Shown: piece after piece, positions 1-5,775 of the stretch
Position numbering within the stretch: position 1 is the first letter of the stretch
Layout of the letters: each line of letters begins with the position of its first letter
Assembly: GCA_044348665.1 (NCBI GenBank)
Contig: JBIKSI010000069.1
Span: 1-18,057 of the forward strand
DNA length: 18,057 bases
Direction of reading: 5' to 3'
Source of the DNA: M2408 sp044348665
GTDB taxonomy: Bacteria > Bacteroidota > Bacteroidia > Flavobacteriales_D > Crocinitomicaceae
Program-made: the position numbers and the translations under genes
The notes under the pieces: generated by a model
Database searches by the model: none
Told to the model about the DNA's origin: nothing
The model's input: only the letters and a program-made list of their open reading frames with translations

Positions 1-1
1 T

Positions 2-364
2 GAAATTGAAAATTCTCAAAATAATTTAACTGAAAGTTCAACAAATGACAATAGCATTCAACCTATCCAACTCTCAGTGGTTAATGGAAAAGAGTATGTT
101 TTTAAAGATGCGAACTTCGGTGGAATTGGTAAATATTATGTTATTTTTGATTTAGGCGGAAATCAAGCTCAAATCAAATATGAATATACAGACTATAAAG
201 AAAATATAGGTACCGTATTTTTCAAAAACGGGCAATCTACATCTAAAAATGAAATTGCAAATTATCCTTTGTATCAAACGTCAAAAGATAATAATAATTT
301 TTATTTTTATGCTTACAATCCAGAATCGGACACCTATGACGTTTACTCTTGTGAGGCTGATTGA
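2..364 (+). CDS. C-terminal part of an unknown, probably secreted protein (5' end outside window)
   Basis: The reading frame is open from the first bases of the window to a TGA at 362-364, so this is the 3' end of a longer gene; the GTG at 77 is only an internal codon and not a convincing start. The visible part, about 120 residues, begins with a low-complexity stretch rich in Asn, Ser, Thr and Gln, like a linker behind a lipoprotein or secretion signal. It continues into a Tyr/Phe- and Asn-rich domain that looks beta-stranded. I do not recognise the family, and no catalytic motif is visible. It lies in the accessory island, about 280 bp before the next gene on the same strand. Export is inferred from composition alone, because the N-terminus is missing. 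Confidence 0.6.
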   Translation, partial: EIENSQNNLTESSTNDNSIQPIQLSVVNGKEYVFKDANFGGIGKYYVIFDLGGNQAQIKYEYTDYKENIGTVFFKNGQSTSKNEIANYPLYQTSKDNNNFYFYAYNPESDTYDVYSCEAD

Positions 365-641
365 TTCAAGTCTTTAATTAGGTTATAAAATGTGCGATAA
401 TTGTTCCTAAAGGGATTGTAAAAGTTCCGTGAATACTATGTAGCGTGCTTTTTCCACAGGATTGAATTTTGTATCTCTGGTTTGGATTTAGGTTTACTGA
501 CTTAATGAGGTGTGAGAAAGCTCCATAAATTGAGAATAATTCTCCAACTATTTCGGGTTCTTTTTTACCAAAAAATTAGGAAATTCCAGTTTTTTTTAGT
601 ATATTAAAGTTAAATAAAATCAACTCTTAAACTTTATTATT

Positions 642-953
642 ATGAACAAAACTAAATTAACAGTACAATCTTGTGGGGGTGATAAAACAAAATTCAGATT
701 TGGATTTTCAATTGATGATTCCAACAAAATAAAAGAAAGAAAAGTTGAAATAAAAATCATCATCAATGGAATTCAATTCATTTCAAAAACTACCTGTGGT
801 CAATGGAGAATAAATGAGAATGGTGAAATGATTTTCTACAAAGGATTTGACCTGTACTCCAAAGAAATTTCAGGTTTTATTATTGAAAATAAGTTGAATG
901 AATATAAAAAAGGAAAACCAACTAAGAAAGTAGTGTATTATGAAATCTTATAA
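642..953 (+). CDS. Hypothetical 103-aa protein
   Basis: A short complete frame starts at an ATG in an AT-rich context without a Shine-Dalgarno sequence, as expected in Bacteroidota, and ends in TAA. The protein is Lys- and Ile-rich with alternating hydrophobic and charged residues, suggesting a small beta-rich soluble fold (for example around residues 34-50). It has two cysteines (residues 11 and 52), no signal peptide and no membrane segment. I do not recognise the family. Both neighbours are separated from it by long AT-rich gaps (277 and 429 bp), so it looks like a single-gene unit in the accessory island upstream of the restriction-modification genes. A role in defence or in the mobile element is possible only by location. 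Confidence 0.55.
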   Translation: MNKTKLTVQSCGGDKTKFRFGFSIDDSNKIKERKVEIKIIINGIQFISKTTCGQWRINENGEMIFYKGFDLYSKEISGFIIENKLNEYKKGKPTKKVVYYEIL

Positions 954-960
954 ATCAACA

Positions 961-1006
961 TATCCTCACCACACCTCATCGAATCAACCTTAAACAACAA
1001 AAGATA
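961..1006 (+). repeat. Left copy of direct repeat flanking the R-M genes
   Basis: ACCTCATC (973-980), an 11-nt variable spacer, then AAACAACAAAAGATA (992-1006). The same two blocks with the same spacing occur at 3411-3444. Weaker similarity runs a further 10-20 bp on each side. TATCCTCACC (961-970) also reappears as its reverse complement at 3470-3479. The two copies bracket the methyltransferase and nuclease genes. Confidence 0.6.
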
Positions 1007-1199
1007 TCCATTTCACATTAAAACACCACAGAATGTGAATATGGAGCTTTATTCTGCATTTAATCTATTAAAGATGCCGTTAATTATTTATAATATATCC
1101 TTGTGTCTGTTTTTTTGATGAGGTATAAGAGTTTTTTATCCTATAAATTAATCATAAGCAATTATTTTTCTTTTACCAATCAGTACTTTTGTGTGCTTT

Positions 1200-1243
1200 G
1201 ATTAAAATTTAATCACAAAAATGATTTTTAATTAATCATTTTT
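1200..1243. promoter_or_regulatory. Two adjacent palindromes upstream of the methyltransferase (possible operator)
   Basis: GATTAAA-A-TTTAATC (1200-1214) is followed at once by AAAAATGATT (1217-1226), a 7-nt spacer and AATCATTTTT (1234-1243). A promoter-like TACTTTTG lies just upstream at 1184-1191, though without a good -33 element. Perfect 7- and 10-bp arms so close to a promoter suggest a regulator-binding site, perhaps for dosage control of the methyltransferase. The region is very AT-rich, so chance is a real alternative. Confidence 0.3.
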
Positions 1244-1382
1244 ACCTACCTTTAATCTGGTGATAATTATCTTTTACTTCAATTAATAATGTTTATTTAC
1301 ATAAAACCATAGCTTTAAGTGGCAAATTTAGTTGAATTGACAAAGATATAGGGTGAATGTATAAATTAAAAATAAGAATAAA

Positions 1383-2717
1383 ATGATTAGATTTGTAAAC
1401 GAATTTGACGAGAAACTAATGAATGATAAAATTAAAGTAGTAGAATTATTTGCTGGTGTAGGTGGATTTAGATTGGGGTTAGAAGGTTGGAAAAATAAGT
1501 CAGCACTGTCAAATTATTCAAAAAAATTAGATTCACAATATAAAGTAATTTGGAGCAATCAATGGGAACCTTCAACAAAGGTTCAGCATGCTTCATCTGT
1601 ATATGAGAATAAATGGGGAATTGAAAATCATTCAAATGAAGACATTGCGTCCGTTGAAATAAATGACATTCCAGACCATGATTTATTGGTAGGTGGATTT
1701 CCATGCCAAGATTATTCTGTTGCCACAACACTTAAAAATTCTAAAGGATTAATTGGCAAAAAGGGTGTATTATGGTGGTCAATTCACAAAATTTTATCTG
1801 AGAAAAAAAATAAAACAAAATATCTTTTCCTTGAAAATGTTGATAGATTACTGATTTCACCATCTGGACAAAGAGGCAGAGATTTTGCAATTATTCTTCA
1901 AAGTTTAAATCAATTAGATTATATTGTAGAATGGCGGGTGATTAATGCTGCTGAATATGGATTACCGCAACGTAGAAAAAGAGTTTTTATTCTTGCTTAT
2001 CACAAATCATCAGATGTACATAAACAAATTATAAAATCTGGTTCCACCGAATGGCTTCTTGATTCTGGTACTTTAGCAGAGTCGTTTCCAATTATTGTTG
2101 AAAATGAAAAGTCATTTCGTAGTTTTGAATTAGTTGGAGATATAGTTGAAATTTCAAATAATTTTAACAGAGGTAGTGAAAATCATTCATTTGAAAATTC
2201 TGGTATAATGATTAATGGTAAAATTACAACCGTTAAAACAAAACCAGATTATAATGGACCTTTTACCATTTTAGAAGATATAATTCTAAAAGAAGAAGTT
2301 GAAGATGAGTACTATATAAGTGATTCAGATTTAGTAAAATGGAAATATTTAAAAGGTGCTAAAAGTCATACCAAAGTTAACGCACAAGGTTTTGAGTACA
2401 AATATAGTGAAGGTGGCATGAGTTTCCCAGACTCTTTGGACAAACCATCTAGAACAATAATAACTGGAGAAGGTGGAAAATCACCATCAAGATTTAAGCA
2501 TGTAATTAATACGGATAAAGGATATAGAAGACTTACTCCTATTGAATTAGAAAGATTAAATATGTTTCCAGATAATCACACACAATTTAATGGGATTTCA
2601 GATACTAAGCGTGCATTTTTTATGGGTAATGCCTTAGTGGTTGGTGTAATTGAAAAAATCGGAAAAAGTTTAAGTGATAAAATCAAAGTTGAAAAGAAAG
2701 TTAAACTCGCTGTATAA
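1383..2717 (+). CDS. C5-cytosine DNA methyltransferase of a Type II R-M system
   Basis: Transfers a methyl group from S-adenosylmethionine to carbon 5 of cytosine in a specific DNA sequence, protecting host DNA from the partner nuclease. The ordered C5 motifs are all present in 444 residues: motif I FAGVGGFRLGLEG (23-35, SAM binding), motif IV GGFPCQDYS (104-112, catalytic Cys108), motif VI ENV (151-153), motif VIII QRRKRVFI (196-203), motif IX RLTPIELERLNMFP (383-396) and motif X GNALVVGV (415-422). The variable stretch at about 205-380 should be the target-recognition domain; it contains a Gly/Ser-rich SRTIITGEGG segment. The start at 1383 puts 22 residues before motif I; an internal ATG at codon 13 is an alternative. 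The 3' end overlaps that of the convergent nuclease gene by 17 bp. The recognition sequence cannot be read from the protein. Confidence 0.95.
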   Translation: MIRFVNEFDEKLMNDKIKVVELFAGVGGFRLGLEGWKNKSALSNYSKKLDSQYKVIWSNQWEPSTKVQHASSVYENKWGIENHSNEDIASVEINDIPDHDLLVGGFPCQDYSVATTLKNSKGLIGKKGVLWWSIHKILSEKKNKTKYLFLENVDRLLISPSGQRGRDFAIILQSLNQLDYIVEWRVINAAEYGLPQRRKRVFILAYHKSSDVHKQIIKSGSTEWLLDSGTLAESFPIIVENEKSFRSFELVGDIVEISNNFNRGSENHSFENSGIMINGKITTVKTKPDYNGPFTILEDIILKEEVEDEYYISDSDLVKWKYLKGAKSHTKVNAQGFEYKYSEGGMSFPDSLDKPSRTIITGEGGKSPSRFKHVINTDKGYRRLTPIELERLNMFPDNHTQFNGISDTKRAFFMGNALVVGVIEKIGKSLSDKIKVEKKVKLAV

Positions 2718-3345
2718 TTCCAATCTTTTTACCTCTTCTAAATTCTTCATGTTTCATTACAAATGTTTTTGGTGCTTCCAATCCTATAATTAATAATGGA
2801 ACAGTAAGCATGTTTTGAAGTGGGGGTAGATAGTCAAGATATTTTTCATAGGTTCCAATAGCACCATCAAAACCGCCTAAGTTTTTTAGTTCTTGAGTAG
2901 CAGTAATTATTACACCAATTTTAGTTTGAATTGCTTTCTGAACATGATTTAATTCACTTGCTAATACTGGTTTAATTAAATTCCAAGCTATTACAGTAGA
3001 ATGATTGAAAGCAACTTCAATAGATATATCATCTTTAGCGAAATCTAGTCTCCAAGTTTCTCCAAGATATTCTGAATCTTGAAAAATTCCAGATTCAGCG
3101 AACCAACCAAATTCAGAAAACCTTTCTTTTAAAAGTGCATTAATTGTTACTGACAAGCTTTTTGGTAATTTTTCACTATCAGTTACACCGTAATTTTCAT
3201 GTTTAGCAATTAAATCTTCCTCAGTAATTCCTTCAATTACTTGCAAAATTTCAGACAATTGCTCAATAAATTCGGGTTCATTTAAAATTACTCCAGCATG
3301 TCGAAAAGAATGGGTAACAAAATCCATATAAAATAAGTTTTGCAT
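2701..3345 (-). CDS. Type II restriction endonuclease, BglII/BstYI-like
   Basis: Predicted to cut unmethylated DNA at the site protected by the adjacent methyltransferase. It has 214 residues, close to the roughly 200-220 of BglII-family enzymes. The core WRLDFAKDDISIEVAFN (98-114) gives D101-x8-E110-x-A112. In BglII the catalytic residues are D84, E93 and Q95, and in BstYI D119, E128 and Q130, so the D-E spacing is the same but the third residue is Ala instead of Gln. The following segment, HSTVIAWNLIKP, resembles the helix after the active site in that family. The gene converges on the methyltransferase with a 17-bp overlap, the usual pairing of cognate partners. The family call rests on spacing and context rather than a search; another PD-(D/E)XK family is possible. 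Its start lies just inside the right copy of the flanking repeat. Confidence 0.72.
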   Translation of the reverse strand: MQNLFYMDFVTHSFRHAGVILNEPEFIEQLSEILQVIEGITEEDLIAKHENYGVTDSEKLPKSLSVTINALLKERFSEFGWFAESGIFQDSEYLGETWRLDFAKDDISIEVAFNHSTVIAWNLIKPVLASELNHVQKAIQTKIGVIITATQELKNLGGFDGAIGTYEKYLDYLPPLQNMLTVPLLIIGLEAPKTFVMKHEEFRRGKKIGIIQRV

Positions 3346-3404
3346 AGGGGTACGCAGAAAATCAAAATAAGTTTCTTTGAAAATTAAAAAACACTATTTT
3401 AATC

Positions 3405-3479
3405 TCCACCACCTCATCATTTCAAAAACAAACAACAAAAGATAGCCTTTTTAACTAAAAAGCCTCCATGGTGAGGATA
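3405..3479 (+). repeat. Right copy of direct repeat flanking the R-M genes
   Basis: ACCTCATC (3411-3418), an 11-nt variable spacer and AAACAACAAAAGATA (3430-3444) repeat the arrangement at 973-1006. GGTGAGGATA (3470-3479) is the reverse complement of 961-970. It fills the gap between the nuclease gene and the HTH gene. A short T/A hairpin (CTTTTT/AAAAAG, about 3446-3462) also lies here. Confidence 0.6.
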
Positions 3480-3510
3480 ATCAACCTTTTTTGAGATTCT
3501 AGAGGATTAT

Positions 3511-3813
3511 TTATTGTCCTTTGGTTCTGATGGAACTATAAAGTGTTTCAAGTATCTCCGAATAATGATAATAAATTCTTCCACCCAATTTGTATGGTTT
3601 TAAAATTCCATTCTTATTCCAATCATGTATGGTAACTAAACTAACCGAAAAGAAATCTGCAACATCTTGACGGGTCATAATTTCCTTTTGATGAGGAAAA
3701 GGTTTCAATTGATTTACCTCATCAAAGAACTTTGTAAAAGCAGAATTAACAGAACTTGAAATTATTTGGGTTAATTCTTCTGGTGATATTTGTATTAATT
3801 GTATAGTTTGCAT
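3511..3813 (-). CDS. Excisionase/MerR-like helix-turn-helix protein
   Basis: A 100-residue DNA-binding protein. Residues 46-90 (MTRQDVADFFSVSLVTIHDW, followed by GILKPYKLGGRIYYHYSEI) match the winged helix-turn-helix pattern of the excisionase/MerR-like HTH_17 type: a first helix, a second helix with VSLVTIHDW, then a wing around LGGR. The N-terminal 45 residues form a probable helical extension. Such proteins are common in Bacteroidota integrative elements beside integrases, where they act as recombination directionality factors or repressors. The gene lies about 570 bp from the tRNA-Asn attachment site, which favours that role. It follows the 126-aa gene with a 3-bp gap, so both are probably on one mRNA. 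Its exact function is inferred. Confidence 0.75.
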   Translation of the reverse strand: MQTIQLIQISPEELTQIISSSVNSAFTKFFDEVNQLKPFPHQKEIMTRQDVADFFSVSLVTIHDWNKNGILKPYKLGGRIYYHYSEILETLYSSIRTKGQ

Positions 3814-3816
3814 AAA

Positions 3817-4197
3817 TCATTTTTGTTTAAAAGCTATAATTACACCTATTATTAAAAATAGGATATTGATTAGATAACGAATATTATCCTCCTTTTGTAA
3901 CCAATGTGTGTTTTGTTTCCAAAGAAATAATTGATGTTGAGTCCATGACAAACCAATATGAATACCATGGTTACCACTTCGTTTTCCAAAGGTATCTAAC
4001 CAATAGATTTTTTCATTTTTATGTTCCAAACAAAATACTCGTCTGTAATAAAACTCTTCTTGTGACCTTAATGGATGAGCATGGTTCTTATAAATATACC
4101 TTCCCTTTTTTAATTTAACATATTCAAATTCTGTTCCCGATTTTACTGGTTTTAATAAACCAGTGTTAACTTCTCCTTGTAAAATTCTTGCCTTCAT
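3817..4197 (-). CDS. Hypothetical 126-aa protein with C-terminal membrane anchor
   Basis: The N-terminal part (about 1-100) is a basic, Tyr- and His-rich soluble domain, with HAHPLRSQEEFYYRRVF and an HGIHIGLSW segment. A single hydrophobic stretch near 105-123 (LINILFLIIGVIIAF) follows and ends in KQK. That layout suggests a tail-anchored protein with the domain in the cytoplasm. I do not recognise the family. It is the first gene of a leftward pair with the HTH gene, 3 bp apart, and it is the gene closest to the island boundary. A candidate promoter lies at 4251-4258. It could belong to the element's maintenance or recombination functions, but nothing in the sequence proves this. Confidence 0.6.
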   Translation of the reverse strand: MKARILQGEVNTGLLKPVKSGTEFEYVKLKKGRYIYKNHAHPLRSQEEFYYRRVFCLEHKNEKIYWLDTFGKRSGNHGIHIGLSWTQHQLFLWKQNTHWLQKEDNIRYLINILFLIIGVIIAFKQK

Positions 4198-4250
4198 TTT
4201 TAATTATTTTAAATGTTATATCTATATAACAGAAATTAATAAAACTGTTG

Positions 4251-4295
4251 CAAAATTATCTTATATAAATAAAACTTAGAGTGCACTTTCTAAGT
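4251..4295 (-). promoter_or_regulatory. Candidate promoter and operator for the 126-aa/HTH pair
   Basis: On the minus strand TAATTTTG (4258-4251) matches the Bacteroidota -7 element TAnnTTTG, about 55 bp before the ATG. No TTTG is found at the proper -33 distance. Instead an inverted repeat, ACTTAGA (4274-4280) / TCTAAGT (4289-4295), lies there, with the palindrome GTGCAC inside it. This is where a repressor would sit. Both parts are inferred from pattern alone. Confidence 0.35.
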
Positions 4296-4382
4296 GGAAA
4301 ATTGTTTAAATTTGCAACATGTTGCATTAAACGAATTATTTAACTGTTTGGTTTTCAGATAGGACAAAAACTATGAGACACG

Positions 4383-4424
4383 CTGTTAATCAGAGGGTCG
4401 CTGGTTCGAGTCCAGCAGAGGGAG
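4383..4424 (+). pseudogene. 3' fragment of tRNA-Asn(GUU): genomic-island attachment site
   Basis: The sequence reads as a tRNA from the anticodon loop onward: loop CTGTTAA with anticodon GTT (4383-4389), 3' anticodon-stem strand TCAGA (4390-4394), variable loop GGGTC, T arm GCTGG-TTCGAGT-CCAGC (4400-4416), acceptor strand AGAGGGA (4417-4423) and discriminator G (4424). No CCA is encoded. The expected 5' half is absent: upstream there is no TCCCTCT acceptor strand and no D arm, and the bases before the loop do not pair with TCAGA. Tyrosine recombinases often cross over in the anticodon or T loop, and this is the displaced fragment left at one junction. The island is on the left and the chromosome on the right. 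An intact tRNA-Asn is expected at the other junction. Confidence 0.88.
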
Positions 4425-4425
4425 C

Positions 4426-4463
4426 AAAACCCAGTTAAATGTAAAGTTTAACTGGGTTTTTTC
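4426..4463. terminator. Strong intrinsic terminator of the former tRNA-Asn gene
   Basis: AAAACCCAGTTAAA (4426-4439) and TTTAACTGGGTTTT (4447-4460) form a perfect 14-bp stem around a 7-nt loop, followed by further T residues. It starts one base after the tRNA 3' end, so it is the native tRNA terminator left on the chromosome side. The A/T symmetry lets it act in both directions, insulating the MFS gene from the island. Confidence 0.9.
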
Positions 4464-4526
4464 ATTTAATCTGCTCTGCTTTTTTTTTGCAACATAAAAT
4501 GTATTGAACGTTTCCTAAATTCAAAT

Positions 4527-5732
4527 TTGTTGAAAATTTTAAATTTATATCTGAGTTCCTTTAAAGGTTTAAGTCGTGAAATTTGGTTTCTTGCACTGAT
4601 AACTTTTATTAATCGGGCAGGAACGATGGTAATTCCTTTTCTAACAATTTATTTGACTACAGAAAGAAACTTTTCCCTCGAAAAAATCGCTTGGATTATG
4701 AGTTTCTTTGGTCTAGGATCTGTTTTCGGTGCTTGGATCGGTGGAAAATTATGTTCAAAAATTGGATTCTATTCCCTTATGTTTTGGAGTTTGATTTTAT
4801 CTGGAATAGCTTTCGTACTTCTCCAATTTGTTGAATCTTTTTGGGGCTTATGTGCTGGCATTTTCATTGTTATGCTTTTTGCGGATGCTTTCCGGCCAGC
4901 TTCTTATGTAGCAATTAATGCATATTCAAGAGAAGAAAATAAAACTCGTTCTCTTTCTTTGTTGCGTTTGGCAATTAACTTAGGTTTTTCTTTAGGACCT
5001 GCAATTGGCGGATTTATCATTGTAAATTTCGATTTTTCAGGCTTATTTTGGCTTGATGGACTGACCTGCATTTTAGCAGCTTTGGTGTTTCTAACACTCC
5101 TAAACAAAAAAGCATCCAATTCTCAAAAGGAAGAAGAAAAGCAACAAATTAACAAGTCACCATACAAGGACAAAACTTACCTACTACTAATCCTTGTGAC
5201 TTTTCTAATCGGTTTTACTTTTTTGCAATACTTTTCCACCGTTCCACTTTTTTACAAAGCGAATTTTAAATTAGATGAACAAGGAATCGGAATGCTTTTC
5301 TTTTTAAATGGATTTTTAATTTTTTTAATCGAAATGCCTTTGGTCAAATACCTAGAAGGACCTAAATTTTCAGTCTACAAAACTATTACTATCAGTTTGA
5401 TCCTCTTGGCTTTAAGTTTCATCATAATTGCCTTTTTTTCCTTGAAAATTGTGCCCCTAATTGGAATTCTATTGATGACTTTTGGAGAAATGTTTAATTT
5501 CCCATTCATCAATAGTTTGGCTTTGCAACGAGCAAAAAGTGGAAATATGGGTGAATACATGGCACTTTTTACGATGGCATTTTCACTTGCACACATATTA
5601 GGTCATAATCTTGGACTCAATCTAATTCATTATTTTGGTTTCGGTACCACTTGGTTTACAATGGCTATGATTTTGTTTTTTTGCATCGCACTCTTATTCA
5701 TTTATAAAAAGAGAATCGATGAAGAAAAATGA
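4527..5732 (+). CDS. MFS transporter (12-TM drug/metabolite carrier-like)
   Basis: An inner-membrane secondary transporter of the major facilitator superfamily, 401 residues with about 12 hydrophobic segments. A charged central loop near residues 192-217 (NKKASNSQKEEEKQQ) separates the two six-helix halves. The N-terminus (SFKGLSREIWFLALITFINRAGTMVIPFLTIYL) is characteristic of a Bacteroidota MFS group; the region after TM2 has GLGSVFGAWIGGKL, the family's loop 2-3 pattern. No ATG precedes the conserved N-terminus, so the start is placed at TTG 4527, with TTG 4530 equally possible. This makes the start the weak point of the call. It is the first chromosomal gene beyond the island boundary. 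The substrate cannot be deduced; multidrug or sugar efflux are typical of relatives. Confidence 0.88.
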   Translation: MLKILNLYLSSFKGLSREIWFLALITFINRAGTMVIPFLTIYLTTERNFSLEKIAWIMSFFGLGSVFGAWIGGKLCSKIGFYSLMFWSLILSGIAFVLLQFVESFWGLCAGIFIVMLFADAFRPASYVAINAYSREENKTRSLSLLRLAINLGFSLGPAIGGFIIVNFDFSGLFWLDGLTCILAALVFLTLLNKKASNSQKEEEKQQINKSPYKDKTYLLLILVTFLIGFTFLQYFSTVPLFYKANFKLDEQGIGMLFFLNGFLIFLIEMPLVKYLEGPKFSVYKTITISLILLALSFIIIAFFSLKIVPLIGILLMTFGEMFNFPFINSLALQRAKSGNMGEYMALFTMAFSLAHILGHNLGLNLIHYFGFGTTWFTMAMILFFCIALLFIYKKRIDEEK

Positions 5733-5737
5733 TTTTT

Positions 5738-5771
5738 TTTGTTACTAGCTTGTAAATTAAGATTAACTTTG
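5738..5771 (+). promoter_or_regulatory. Bacteroidota promoter before the TerB/LETM1-like gene
   Basis: TTTG (5738-5741), 22 bp, TAACTTTG (5764-5771). Both elements match the TTTG / TAnnTTTG consensus. Only 4 nt separate the -7 element from the ATG at 5776, which places the expected transcription start at or next to the start codon. Confidence 0.6.
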
Positions 5772-5775
5772 TTTT

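Larger units (their letters stand above)
954..1382. other. AT-rich intergenic region with repeats, upstream of the methyltransferase gene
   Basis: This 429-bp gap has no convincing gene. It holds the left copy of a direct repeat that recurs beyond the nuclease gene (961-1006). It also holds an 8-bp-arm inverted repeat (TTCACATT 1012-1019, AATGTGAA 1032-1039) and an outer pair ACCTCATC (973-980) / GATGAGGT (1117-1124) that could enclose a large folded structure. A TAnnTTTG-like hexamer-octamer (1184-1191) and two palindromes follow at 1200-1243. The methyltransferase promoter must lie here. Confidence 0.5.
4246..4494. repeat. Clustered TGCAACA motifs around the attachment core
   Basis: The motif TTTGCAACA occurs as TGTTGCAAA at 4246-4254 (-), at 4311-4319 (+), inverted as TGTTGCA at 4320-4326 (forming the 14-bp perfect palindrome TGCAACATGTTGCA, 4313-4326), and again at 4486-4494 (+). 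Three lie on the island side of the tRNA fragment and one on the chromosome side. Repeated short motifs on both sides of an att core resemble arm-type sites for an integrase or excisionase. Confidence 0.4.

Noticed and set aside
77..79. GTG at 77 as the true start of the first gene
   Set aside because: The frame is open to the window edge, and the residues before it continue a coherent low-complexity linker, so the gene starts outside the window.
961..1130. An integron attC site before the R-M genes
   Set aside because: The outer and inner inverted arms recall the layout, but the RYYYAAC/GTTRRRY core sequences are not present and no integron integrase is seen.
954..1382. A gene for an R-M controller (C) protein
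   Set aside because: No frame with a helix-turn-helix pattern exists in this gap; only palindromes are seen.
4330..4424. A complete tRNA gene ending at 4424
   Set aside because: No acceptor strand complementary to AGAGGGA, no D arm and no 5' anticodon-stem partner for TCAGA exist upstream, so only the 3' part is present.
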